Below, piece after piece: positions 53,375 to 61,733 of a stretch of DNA of 64,000 nt. Origin of the DNA: Hydrogenophaga sp. NFH-34 (GTDB taxonomy: Bacteria; Pseudomonadota; Gammaproteobacteria; Burkholderiales; Burkholderiaceae_C). Under the pieces are notes generated by a model, which made no database searches, was not told where the DNA came from, and was given only the letters and a program-made list of their open reading frames with translations. Position 1 is the stretch's first letter, and every line of letters starts with the position of its first letter. The stretch covers positions 62,001 to 126,000 of the forward strand of contig NZ_JACBGE010000004.1 of NCBI RefSeq assembly GCF_021401345.1, in the 5' to 3' direction. Position numbers and translations under genes: made by a program.

Positions 53375-54265
53375 TCATCCCAGAGGAACATCGTTGGGCG
53401 CGCGGAACAGCTCCAGCAGCGCATCCGGTGGCGGCAGATCGAGGTTCAGGCCCCTGGGCGGGATGGGGCTCTGGAACCAGCGGCGGTACATCTTCAGGGC
53501 CTCGCCCGACTGCATCACGCGGGTGAGGCTGCGGTCCACGACGGCTTTGAAATCCGCGTCGTCCTTGCGCAGCATGCAGCCGTAAACCTCGGTCGCCATG
53601 GGTTGCCCGACCACCACCCAGTCATCGGGGCGGTCGGCTTTGGCGCGCAGGCCATAGAGCATGGCTTCGTCCATCAGGAACGCATCGGCGCGGCCGGCCT
53701 GCACCATGGCAAAAGCCTCGCCGTGGTCGCGCGCGCGCAGGATTTCGGTGCGCAGGCCCGTGGCCTCGATCAGCAGCAGCAACTGGCGTTCGCTGGTCGT
53801 GCCGCCGGTGACCATGACGCGGCGCCCGCGCAGGTCTTCCAGGCGTTCAATGCCCGAGCTGCGCCGGGTGATCAGGCGCGAACTGGTCACGAAGATCGAC
53901 ACCGAAAAGCCGACCCGGCTGGCGCGGGCCAGGTTGTGGGTGGTGGAGCCGCATTCCAGGTCGACCGATCCGTTCTGCAACAACGGGATGCGGTTCTGCG
54001 AGGTCACGGGCACCAGCTTCACGGCCAGTGCCGGCAGCCGCAGCTCGGCCCGGATGTCGTCGACCACCCGCAGCATCAGCTCGTGCGAATAGCCCACCAC
54101 CTGCCGGCGGTCGTCGTAATAGGAAAAAGGCACCGACGACTCGCGGTGCCCCAGACTGATGGTGGCGGTCTGCGAAATCTTGTGCAGCGTGCCGGGCGGC
54201 GGCGGCTCCGCATGCGCCACCAGAGCGCACGCCACGGACATCAAGCAGAAGGGAATGAAACGCAT
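53375..54265 (-). CDS. Second GltI-type amino-acid receptor, head of the glt operon
   Basis: A 296-residue receptor with signal peptide MRFIPFCLMSVACALVAHA and the same core as GltI (VTSQNRIPLLQNGSVDLECGSTTHN) but otherwise well diverged, including a Pro-rich mature N-terminus. It probably binds a related ligand and shares the GltJKL channel, or serves as a signalling receptor for the kinase in the operon. A sigma-54 promoter lies 29-44 bases before its ATG. Confidence 0.92.
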   Translation of the reverse strand: MRFIPFCLMSVACALVAHAEPPPPGTLHKISQTATISLGHRESSVPFSYYDDRRQVVGYSHELMLRVVDDIRAELRLPALAVKLVPVTSQNRIPLLQNGSVDLECGSTTHNLARASRVGFSVSIFVTSSRLITRRSSGIERLEDLRGRRVMVTGGTTSERQLLLLIEATGLRTEILRARDHGEAFAMVQAGRADAFLMDEAMLYGLRAKADRPDDWVVVGQPMATEVYGCMLRKDDADFKAVVDRSLTRVMQSGEALKMYRRWFQSPIPPRGLNLDLPPPDALLELFRAPNDVPLG

Positions 54266-54293
54266 GAAAAGGGCTGACTTTGGACGCCCTCAG

Positions 54294-54309
54294 TGCAAGC
54301 CGTGTGCCA
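54294..54309 (-). promoter_or_regulatory. Sigma-54 (-24/-12) promoter of the glt operon
   Basis: On the minus strand the sequence is TGGCACACGGCTTGCA, against the consensus TGGCACG-N4-TTGCA, with GG and GC twelve bases apart. It points at the operon whose last gene is a sigma-54 activator. Transcription would start near 54283, about 18 bases before the ATG. Palindromes at 54362-54371 and 54429-54442 are upstream and could be activator sites. Confidence 0.82.
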
Positions 54310-54361
54310 CTCCGGGCAAACCCTGTGCTTTTCCTGCCGCTGGTGCAGCTTTTCCCTGCCC

Positions 54362-54442
54362 CGGTGCACCGAACACCACTTTGGGCCGGGCTGGCGGCCG
54401 GTTTCCCGTCGCCTCCCAAAACCCTTTCGACGGAATTCCGTC
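54362..54442. promoter_or_regulatory. Two palindromes upstream of the sigma-54 promoter, candidate activator sites
   Basis: CGGTGCACCG (54362-54371, flanked as TTCGGTGCACCGGG on the minus strand) and GACGGAATTCCGTC (54429-54442) are perfect palindromes 53 and 120 bases beyond the -24 element, the usual range for enhancer-binding proteins. They could also affect panE. Confidence 0.5.
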
Positions 54443-54482
54443 CATGCCGTCCGGAAAGCCATGCCCTCCTAGAATGGGCCGC

Positions 54483-55430
54483 ATGAACCCTCCCTCTTCC
54501 CCTTCCCTGCGGATCGCCGTCATGGGGGCAGGCGCTGTCGGCTGCTTCTACGGCGGCATGCTGGCGCGCGCCGGCCATGCGGTCACCCTCATCGGCCGTG
54601 CCGCCCACGTCCAGGCCGTCCAGGCCCATGGCCTGCGCATGGACACCCGGCAGTTCGACGAGGCCGTCGCGATGGCGGCCAGCACCGAAGCCGCCGCCGT
54701 GACGGACGCCGACGTGGTGCTGTTCTGCGTGAAGTCGCCCGACACCGAAACCGCCGGCGCCCAGATCCGCCCGCACCTGGCGCCGGGGGCCCTGGTGCTG
54801 TGCCTGCAGAACGGTGTGGACAACGCCGACCGTTTGCGCGCCGTGCTGCCGGACCACGAAGTGGCCGCTGCGGTGGTCTATGTGGCCACGGAAATGGCCG
54901 GCCCGGGCCACCTGCGCCACCACGGGCGCGGGGAGCTGGTGATCGAACCCGCACACCGCAGCGAGGCCGTGGCCCGTGCGCTGATCGCCGCCGGCGTGCC
55001 GGCCGAGGTCAGCGACAACGTGCGCGGGGCCCTGTGGGCCAAGCTGATCCTCAACTGCGCCTACAACGCGATGTCGGCCCTGGGCAGCATCGTCTACGGC
55101 GAACTGGTGCAGCAGCCGGGTGCGACGGCGGTGATGCGCGATGTGGTGGCCGAGTGCTTGGCCGTCGCCGACGCCGACGGCGTGGTGGTGCCCGGCGATG
55201 TGAATCTGGCGGTGCGACGCATCGCCGAGACCATGCCGGGCCAGTATTCGTCGACCGCGCAGGACCTGATGCGCGGCAAGCCCAGCGAGATCGATCACCT
55301 CAACGGTTACGTCGTGCAGCGCGGCGACGCGCTGGGAGTGCCCACGCCGGCCAACCGCACGCTCTGGACCCTGGTCAAGCTGGCGGAACGCCACGCGGCG
55401 ATCAGCCCGCCCCCCGCGCTTCCAGCCTGA
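54483..55430 (+). CDS. panE: 2-dehydropantoate 2-reductase (ketopantoate reductase family)
   Basis: A 315-residue NADPH-dependent reductase: the Rossmann loop MGAGAVGCFYGG, LFCVKSPDT, LQNGVDN, and the catalytic block ALWAKLILNCAYNAMSAL with the conserved lysine. It makes pantoate for coenzyme A, or acts on a related ketoacid, since paralogues are common. The start is taken at 54483; TAGAAT ends seven bases upstream and no Shine-Dalgarno is seen; the ATG at 54474 is in frame. The last 29 bases overlap the convergent kinase gene. Confidence 0.9.
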   Translation: MNPPSSPSLRIAVMGAGAVGCFYGGMLARAGHAVTLIGRAAHVQAVQAHGLRMDTRQFDEAVAMAASTEAAAVTDADVVLFCVKSPDTETAGAQIRPHLAPGALVLCLQNGVDNADRLRAVLPDHEVAAAVVYVATEMAGPGHLRHHGRGELVIEPAHRSEAVARALIAAGVPAEVSDNVRGALWAKLILNCAYNAMSALGSIVYGELVQQPGATAVMRDVVAECLAVADADGVVVPGDVNLAVRRIAETMPGQYSSTAQDLMRGKPSEIDHLNGYVVQRGDALGVPTPANRTLWTLVKLAERHAAISPPPALPA

Positions 55431-56919
55431 GGGTCACCCGCGCCAGCAGCCCCCCGTCCGGGTGGTTGCTCAGCACGATGTCGCCGCCGTGGCGGCGCAC
55501 GGCATTGCGCGCGATCCACAACCCCAGGCCGTTGCCCTGGCTGTTGGCCTGCCGGCCGTGCTCCAGGCGCAGATACGGGTCGAATATGCGTTCCAGCGCC
55601 GCCTCCGGCAGACCGGGGCCGTGGTCCCGGATGCGGATGACCGCAAAACCCGCTTCTTCGGCCATGTCCACCTCCACGCTGTGGCCATAACGCAGGGCGT
55701 TGTCGATCAGGTTGCCCAGCGCCCGCTTGAGCGCCAGCGGTTTGCCCGGCACGGTGAGCGGCAGCGTCTGCAGGCGCAGCGGCGCACCGGCGCCGGTCGC
55801 AGCCTCGGTGAGCGAGCGCAGCAAAGCGTCCAGCGGCACCGCGACGGTCGCCTCGGGCAGCTCGGCCCCCTGCATCGTGGTCAGGGCGCCCTGCAGCATG
55901 GTTCCGATCTCCTGCAGATCGCTCTTGAAGCCGGCCCGCAGCTCCGGGTCGTCCAGCAGCTCGGTGCGGAAACCCAGCCGCATGATGGGTGTCTTCAGAT
56001 CGTGCGACACGCTGCGGAACAGGGTTTCGCGGTCGCCGATGTTGCGCTGGATCTGGGCCTGCATTTCGTTGAAGGAATGGGCCAGCCGGCGCACTTCCAG
56101 CGGCCCCCTCTCGGGAATGTGGTCGACCGTGAGATCGCGCGCGAACGCCGAAGCGGCCTGGTCCAGGCGCGCCAGTGAGCGCGTGACCCCGCGCGCCACC
56201 ACGACCATGACCAGCAACACCGACAGCAGCCCCGCAAACATCAGCAGCAGCCGGTCGGGCGCGTAGGGATTGGCCTGCAGAAACAGGCCGGGATTGGGCA
56301 ACGCCGATGCGAGCAGCAGCCAGTTGCCCGGCTCCAGACTGGTCTGCACCACCAGCACCGGCTGGCTCTCGTGGCGGGGCAGCCCCGACGCCTCGACCCA
56401 GCGCTGCGGCAGATCGGCCAGCGTGGTGCGGTCGTCGCCCACGATCAGGCGGTCGCTGGGCACCAGGTGCACCCGCGCGCCCGAAAGCCCTTCCCGCGCC
56501 AGCTCGCGGCCCAGCTCTTCTTCGACCAGGCCCACCATCATCCCGGGCAGTTCGCCGCTTGCGGCGCCGGGTTGCGGCAGCAAGGTCCGGTTGAACTGCA
56601 TGAGGAACCGCGATCCGCCCGTGGTGCGCAACTGGTCGACGAGCAAGGGCCGGTACTGCACGGGCAGCGCCTTCATGAAACGCGAAGCCTGCACCACCGC
56701 GGGCGTCAGCAAGCCCGCCGTCTGCAGCACCTGCAGGCGGGCCTGATCGCGCAGCTGGTGGGTCCAGATCCCGAGCACCAGCCCCTGGCTCGCCAGCGCG
56801 CCCAGCAGCATGAACAGGATGATCCGGTTGCGCAGCGAGGCCGGCAGCAGCCGATGGCCCCAGCGCGCCAGGCGCCCGCCGTCGAACGGTGCGCTCGCCT
56901 CGCTCACGCCAGCCCCCAT
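55402..56919 (-). CDS. Sensor histidine kinase paired with a solute-binding protein
   Basis: A 505-residue EnvZ-like kinase: membrane helices at about 32-52 and 224-243, a periplasmic region of about 170 residues, HAMP, His306 (FRSVSHDLKTPIMRLGF), NLIDNALRYG, DHGPGLP and GNGLGLWIARN. It overlaps the upstream solute-binding protein gene by 16 bases. A cognate response regulator is not in the window. The pairing suggests that the receptor delivers its signal to this kinase. Confidence 0.92.
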   Translation of the reverse strand: MGAGVSEASAPFDGGRLARWGHRLLPASLRNRIILFMLLGALASQGLVLGIWTHQLRDQARLQVLQTAGLLTPAVVQASRFMKALPVQYRPLLVDQLRTTGGSRFLMQFNRTLLPQPGAASGELPGMMVGLVEEELGRELAREGLSGARVHLVPSDRLIVGDDRTTLADLPQRWVEASGLPRHESQPVLVVQTSLEPGNWLLLASALPNPGLFLQANPYAPDRLLLMFAGLLSVLLVMVVVARGVTRSLARLDQAASAFARDLTVDHIPERGPLEVRRLAHSFNEMQAQIQRNIGDRETLFRSVSHDLKTPIMRLGFRTELLDDPELRAGFKSDLQEIGTMLQGALTTMQGAELPEATVAVPLDALLRSLTEAATGAGAPLRLQTLPLTVPGKPLALKRALGNLIDNALRYGHSVEVDMAEEAGFAVIRIRDHGPGLPEAALERIFDPYLRLEHGRQANSQGNGLGLWIARNAVRRHGGDIVLSNHPDGGLLARVTLRLEARGAG

Positions 56920-58184
56920 CGGTTGAGTTGGGCCATCTGGCGCCAGACGGTGCGCGCACTCAGCGCTGGCTGCCCCACGTAATCCCTCAGGAGCTGAGCC
57001 ATCAGATCACTGCGCAGGCCATGGAAACCGATGCGGTGCGCGAGCCCAGCCACCATGCGCAGCCCCGGCTCTGAAAGCGCCATCCAGTGCTGGCGGTGCG
57101 CCGGATCGGACGAATAGGCCGTCAGCGCGCGCAGCACCGGCACCGACCCCTTGGCGCTGTTGTAGGCCACTTGCACGGCCGGCGACAGCAGCACCTGCGC
57201 GAGCGCCTGCACCTCGGCCTTGCGTTCGGGCGGGGTGTCGAACGCGGCCAGGCTGTCCACCTGGAACAGAAACAGGTCTTCGGTGCCCGGTACTTCGGTC
57301 ACCACGTAGTCGCGCCCTTCACGCAGCCCCCACGCGGCCAGTTCGCCCCGGCTCCAGTCGGGCATGAACCACAGCCCCGCCCGCCCGAGCAGGAATTCGC
57401 GCCCGGCCTGAGCCCACCCGGTCATGCGGCGTTGCGCCACCGGCACCAGCCCGCGCAGCCGGCGCAGGCGTTCCAGCGCGGCCGCCACCCCCGGCTGCTC
57501 CCAGCCCCCGGGGCCGGACAGGGCCTCGAACCCCTGCGCCCCCAGTTCCGACAGCAGCAGGTTTTCGAACAAGTGCAGCAGTTGCCAGCCCTGATCGCTC
57601 CACACCAGCGGCGCGATGCCCTCGCGGTCGAGCGCCCGGGCCGCCTCCTGCAACGCGTCCCAACTGGTGGGCTGCGGCAGGCCGAGCCGGTCCCAGTGGC
57701 CCTTGTGGCAGACCAGGGTGTTGAGCCGGTGCACGCCCAGCGGAATGCCCATCACCCGGCCACCGACCCGCACCGCGTCCAGGGCCTGCGGCAGCAAACC
57801 ACCCAGCCAGGCCGGCGCCGCCGCACCGTCCTGCGCCAGTTCGGCCAGGAAATCACCCTCCCCCAGCTGGCGCAGATGGCCCGCCGGCACATGGGCCAGA
57901 TCGGGGGGGTCGCCCGACAGCAAGCGTGTGCGCAGCACCGTGGCGGCCGAAGGCCGCGCGCCGCCGGGCACGGCCGCATTGCGCCAGACCTTGTGGTCGT
58001 GATTGGCGACCGATTCCAGCGCGTCCAGCGCCAGCCGCTCACTCGACGACGTCCACCAGTGCAGCACCTCCAGCGGCCCACTGTCGGCCGCGCGCAGTGC
58101 CGATCTGGCAGGGTCTGCCAGACCGGACAGCGCCACTGCCAGATACTTGCACGTCAACCGCCGTTGCCGGCGCCATCTGTCCAT
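56904..58184 (-). CDS. Family 1 extracellular solute-binding protein, coupled to the kinase
   Basis: A 426-residue periplasmic-binding-protein-like product (LEVLHWWTSSSERLALDAL; GIPLGVHRLNTLVCHKGHWDRLGLPQPTSWDAL), like sugar receptors of the MalE group. The N-terminus is basic with only a short hydrophobic stretch (YLAVALSGLA), so the signal peptide is weak or it is a twin-basic variant. No ABC permease is near. It overlaps the kinase gene, so it is more likely a sensory receptor than part of a transporter. Confidence 0.85.
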   Translation of the reverse strand: MDRWRRQRRLTCKYLAVALSGLADPARSALRAADSGPLEVLHWWTSSSERLALDALESVANHDHKVWRNAAVPGGARPSAATVLRTRLLSGDPPDLAHVPAGHLRQLGEGDFLAELAQDGAAAPAWLGGLLPQALDAVRVGGRVMGIPLGVHRLNTLVCHKGHWDRLGLPQPTSWDALQEAARALDREGIAPLVWSDQGWQLLHLFENLLLSELGAQGFEALSGPGGWEQPGVAAALERLRRLRGLVPVAQRRMTGWAQAGREFLLGRAGLWFMPDWSRGELAAWGLREGRDYVVTEVPGTEDLFLFQVDSLAAFDTPPERKAEVQALAQVLLSPAVQVAYNSAKGSVPVLRALTAYSSDPAHRQHWMALSEPGLRMVAGLAHRIGFHGLRSDLMAQLLRDYVGQPALSARTVWRQMAQLNRWGLA

Positions 58185-58238
58185 AAGCTTTCAACCCCAA
58201 CGACGGATCGCATCCCATATGTCTGTTTCTTTTTTTCG

Positions 58239-59621
58239 ATGACCAGGATGCCTGTTTCTGCCTTCGCCATTTGCAGCCTGATCCCCGTGCGGCGTCGGGT
58301 TCACCGTGCCCTGAACCGCGCCGTCACCGCACTGTACCGCTGGATCGCCGTGGTCCTGCTGGGAACTTGCGCAACAGCGGCAACGGCAACGGCAACGGCC
58401 CAGACGCTGATCCTGGAAAGCTGGCGCCCGGAAGACCAGGTGCTGTGGGACAAAACCCTGCTGCCCGCGTTCGAACAGGGGCACCCCGGCATCCGGGTCC
58501 GCTTTGCGCCCACCGTGCGCGTGCTCTACGACCAGGCCCTGACCACCCGGCTTGAGCGGCGCATGGCGGGCGACCTCATCAGTTGCCGGCCCTTCGACGC
58601 GGCCCAGCGCCTGTTCCGGCAAGGCCATCTGGTCGCGCTCGATGGCCTGCCCGCCCTGAACCAGTTTCCGGCCAACGCCCTGCGCGCCTGGCAGACCGAA
58701 GATGGCCGCCACACCTACTGCCTGCCCGTGGCGTCGGTGACACACGGCATCTTCTACAACCGCGCGCTGTTCCGGCATCTGCGCCTGACCCCGCCGCGCG
58801 ACGAGGCCGCATGGCTGGACGCGATGGCACGCCTGCGGGACATCCCCGGACTGACCCCGTTGGCCTTCGGCACCGCCGACCGCTGGGAAGCCCACCAGTT
58901 GCTGTTCACCACCCTGGGCCCCAGCCGCTGGGAGGGCGAGGCGGGCCGCCAGCGCCTGCTGGCCGGCATGGCCCGGCTGACCGATCCGCCCTTCGTCGAC
59001 ACCTGGGCCCTGATGGAACGCCTCACGGACTACATGCCGCCCGACTACATGACGCTGGGCTACGAAGAAGCCATGGACATCTTCGGCCGCGGCGCAGCCG
59101 GCATGCGCCCGGGGGGCTCGTGGGAAATCCAGGCCCTGCGCCGCTACCGCTGGCTGGATCTGGACGCATTCCCGCCGCCGGCCGTGCAGGCCGGCACTCC
59201 CTGCCAGGTCACCGACCACATGGATCTGGGCATCGGCATCAATCCGGCCAGCCCGAACGTGCAGGCCGCCCGGGTCTTTCTGGACTGGCTGGCGTCGCCC
59301 GCCTTCAGCCAGCTCTATGCCAACGCGGCCATCGGTTTCTATCCCCTGTCGAAGCACCCGGTCACCATCCGGGATCCGCTGGCCGAACGCATGCGCCAGT
59401 GGCGCCAGCAGTGCCAGACCACCATCCGGCTCAACGCCGACCAGATCAATGGCGACGACAGCGGAATGGAAGAAGCCTTCTGGAACGCGGGCGCGATGGT
59501 GATGGACCACCACCTCTCGCCAGCGCAGGCGGCTGCGCGCCTGCAGCGGCGCCTGGACCAGCAACGGGCGCAGGAGCGCCCGCCACGCCGCCCGGGCAAC
59601 GATCGCGCCACCGCGCCGTGA
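58239..59621 (+). CDS. Family 1 extracellular solute-binding protein (divergent paralogue)
   Basis: A 460-residue receptor with an N-terminal hydrophobic stretch (WIAVVLLGTCATAATATATAQ) as signal, then LILESWRPEDQVLWDKTLLPAFEQGHPGIRVRF and the sugar-receptor fold (VASVTHGIFYNRALFRHLRL; WLDAMARLRDIPGLTPLAFG). It is divergent from the kinase-linked receptor and is related in fold only. The start at 58239 overlaps the stop of a possible 7-codon leader (MSVSFFR, from 58219). No permease genes follow. Confidence 0.85.
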   Translation: MTRMPVSAFAICSLIPVRRRVHRALNRAVTALYRWIAVVLLGTCATAATATATAQTLILESWRPEDQVLWDKTLLPAFEQGHPGIRVRFAPTVRVLYDQALTTRLERRMAGDLISCRPFDAAQRLFRQGHLVALDGLPALNQFPANALRAWQTEDGRHTYCLPVASVTHGIFYNRALFRHLRLTPPRDEAAWLDAMARLRDIPGLTPLAFGTADRWEAHQLLFTTLGPSRWEGEAGRQRLLAGMARLTDPPFVDTWALMERLTDYMPPDYMTLGYEEAMDIFGRGAAGMRPGGSWEIQALRRYRWLDLDAFPPPAVQAGTPCQVTDHMDLGIGINPASPNVQAARVFLDWLASPAFSQLYANAAIGFYPLSKHPVTIRDPLAERMRQWRQQCQTTIRLNADQINGDDSGMEEAFWNAGAMVMDHHLSPAQAAARLQRRLDQQRAQERPPRRPGNDRATAP

Positions 59622-59666
59622 GGCGCACGCCAGACCGGGCCATCACCGAAGCGCTTGCCAGCCGCA

Positions 59667-59690
59667 TTTGCCTACCTTATAGTAGGCAAA
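59667..59690. promoter_or_regulatory. TetR operator 1, overlapping the tetR -10 and start codon
   Basis: Perfect arms TTTGCCTAC (59667-59675) and GTAGGCAAA (59682-59690) around six bases. The last A is the first base of the tetR ATG and the centre includes TATAGT, a -10 placed six bases before ATG. Confidence 0.88.
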
Positions 59691-60289
59691 TGCCAGCCGC
59701 CACCGTCTCCCGCCACACGCAGACCGACACCCGCCAACTCATCCTGCGGCTGGCGCGCGAACTGCTGCTCACACGCTCTTACCTGGGCCTGAACTTCCAG
59801 GCGCTGGCCGACCAGGTCGGCATCCGCAAGGCCAGCCTGTACCACCACTTTCCGTCCAAAGAAGCGCTCGGCGTGAGCCTGGTGGACGAAGCCCGACAAC
59901 GCTTCGAACGCTGGCAGGCCGGCGTCACCAGCGAACCCGCTGCGCGCCAGGTGCTGGCCTACATCCGCCTGTTCCGCGACCAGATCGGTGCCGGCACCCG
60001 GGTCTGTCCGGTGGGGGCCACCGCCGGCGAATGGAGTTGCCTGGAGCCTTCGCTGCAAAGTGCCGTGCAGGCGCTCTGGCGCACCCAGACCGACTGGCTG
60101 ACCGGGGTGTTCCAGCGTCTCGATCTGCCGGCCCCGTCGGGGAGCAGCGGCCCGGACGCCGCCCGGCAATGGGCCACCCACGTCAGCGCGGTCTGCCAGG
60201 GCGCCCTGATGCACGCCCGCGTCCAGAGCGACCCGAAAGTCTTCGATGCGGCGGTTGCCCCGCTGATCGACCGCCTTCCCCGCGCCTGA
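59690..60289 (+). CDS. TetR-family repressor of the MFS pump
   Basis: A 199-residue TetR protein with the N-terminal helix-turn-helix LILRLARELLLTRSYLGLNFQALADQVGIRKASLYHHFPSKEALG. Two almost identical operators lie before its own gene and before the MFS gene at 60360, so it should repress both. No Shine-Dalgarno; the message is probably leaderless. It is followed by a strong terminator at 60302. Confidence 0.94.
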   Translation: MPAATVSRHTQTDTRQLILRLARELLLTRSYLGLNFQALADQVGIRKASLYHHFPSKEALGVSLVDEARQRFERWQAGVTSEPAARQVLAYIRLFRDQIGAGTRVCPVGATAGEWSCLEPSLQSAVQALWRTQTDWLTGVFQRLDLPAPSGSSGPDAARQWATHVSAVCQGALMHARVQSDPKVFDAAVAPLIDRLPRA

Positions 60290-60301
60290 CCCCTCCTCGC
60301 C

Positions 60302-60328
60302 CGCACAGGCCTGCCTGTGCGTTTTTTT
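60302..60328 (+). terminator. Rho-independent terminator after tetR
   Basis: 8-bp stem CGCACAGG / CCTGTGCG with a 4-base loop, followed by seven T. Confidence 0.92.
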
Positions 60329-60339
60329 GCCCTTTTAAA

Positions 60340-60354
60340 CTACCTTTTGGTAGG
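60340..60354. promoter_or_regulatory. TetR operator 2, before the MFS gene
   Basis: CTACCTTTTGGTAGG matches operator 1 (CTACCTTATAGTAGG) at 13 of 15 positions and ends five bases before the MFS ATG. Confidence 0.85.
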
Positions 60355-60359
60355 TAGAT

Positions 60360-61733
60360 ATGCAAGCCTCCTCAACCACCCCATCACCCTGGCCCGTCTT
60401 CTTCACCGCCAGCGTGGCGGTGTTCCTGGTCTCGCTCGACGCCACCGTGCTGTTCGCCGCGTTTCCGGCCCTGCGGCAGAGTTTCGCAACCGCCGCGGCC
60501 ACCGACCTGTCCTGGGTGATCAACGCCTACACCGTGGTCTACGCCGCGCTGCTGGTGCCCGCCGGCCGGCTGGCCGACACGCACGGCCGGCGGCGCATGT
60601 TCCTGCTCGGCCTGGGCCTGTTCCTGCTGGCCTCGCTGGCCTGCGGTCTCGCGCCCGGGGTGGGGGCGCTGGTGGCGGCGCGGGCCGTGCAGGCCGCCGG
60701 TGCTGCGCTGCTGACGCCCGCTTCCCTGTCCATCGTGCTGGCCGCCTTCCCGGTGGAAAAGCGGGCCGTGGCCGTGAGCCTCTGGGGCGCGGTGAGCGGG
60801 CTGGCCGCGGCCGTCGGCCCCAGCCTGGGGTCGTGGCTGGTCGACAGCCTGGGCTGGCGCTGGGCGTTCTTCATCAACCTGCCACCGGCACTGTGGTCGC
60901 TGTGGCGCGCCCGATCAAGACTCGCCCCCGATGCGGCGCCGGCCGCGCCACGGCGCGTCGACGCGGTGGGCGTGCTGCTGCTGATCGCTGCCGTGGGCGC
61001 GCTCACGGGCGGGGTGCTGCACCTGGAATCGCACGCCTGGTACCAGCCGCCGGTGCTGGTGGCCTTGCTGGCCGGTCTGGCCGTGCTGGCGCTGTTCGTG
61101 GCCTGGGCCCGCCGCCACCCCGCGCCCGCGGTGGACCTGCGCCTGTTCGCCCACCCCACCTACCGCGCGGTCAACCTGGCCACGCTGGCCTTCGGCACCG
61201 CCTTCGCCATGATGTTCTTCGGCTTCTTTTTCTTCATGACCGGAATCTGGCACTACAGCCTGCCGCGCGCCGGCCTGGCCATGACACCGGGCCCGTTGAT
61301 GGTGGTGCCCACAGCCCTGCTGGCCGGGCGCATCGCCGCGCGCGCCGGGCACCGGCCGGTGCTGATCGCCGGCTGCCTGCTGGTGGCCGCCGGCGGCCTG
61401 TGGCAAGCCCATGTGCCCGGCCTGACCCCCGCCTACCTCACGCACTGGCTGCCGAGCCAGCTCATGACCGGCATCGGTGTCGGTCTGGCCATGCCCTCGC
61501 TGGCGGGCGCCGCCGTGGCCAGCCTGGGGCCGACCCACTTCGGCGTCGGCAGCGCCGTCAACCAGGCGGTGCGCCAGTTCGGCAGCGTGCTCGGCGTGGC
61601 ACTGACGGTGGTGATGCTCGGGGGAGCCGTTTTCACCCTGGCCGACTATCAGAAGCTGAGCCACAGCTACGCCGCCCTGTCCCTGCTGGCGGCCGTGTTG
61701 TGCCTACCGGTCAACACCCGCCCTGCCCGTTGA
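60360..61733 (+). CDS. MFS drug efflux transporter, DHA2 (EmrB/QacA) family
   Basis: A 457-residue carrier with 12-14 helices. The DHA2 motifs are visible: LDATVLFAAFPAL in helix 1, LVPAGRLADTHGRRRMF after helix 2, and GPSLGSWLVDSLGWRWAFFINLP. It exports a toxic compound in exchange for protons. Expression should be controlled by the TetR protein through operator 2. Its stop overlaps the start of the hydrolase gene (TGATG). Confidence 0.94.
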   Translation: MQASSTTPSPWPVFFTASVAVFLVSLDATVLFAAFPALRQSFATAAATDLSWVINAYTVVYAALLVPAGRLADTHGRRRMFLLGLGLFLLASLACGLAPGVGALVAARAVQAAGAALLTPASLSIVLAAFPVEKRAVAVSLWGAVSGLAAAVGPSLGSWLVDSLGWRWAFFINLPPALWSLWRARSRLAPDAAPAAPRRVDAVGVLLLIAAVGALTGGVLHLESHAWYQPPVLVALLAGLAVLALFVAWARRHPAPAVDLRLFAHPTYRAVNLATLAFGTAFAMMFFGFFFFMTGIWHYSLPRAGLAMTPGPLMVVPTALLAGRIAARAGHRPVLIAGCLLVAAGGLWQAHVPGLTPAYLTHWLPSQLMTGIGVGLAMPSLAGAAVASLGPTHFGVGSAVNQAVRQFGSVLGVALTVVMLGGAVFTLADYQKLSHSYAALSLLAAVLCLPVNTRPAR

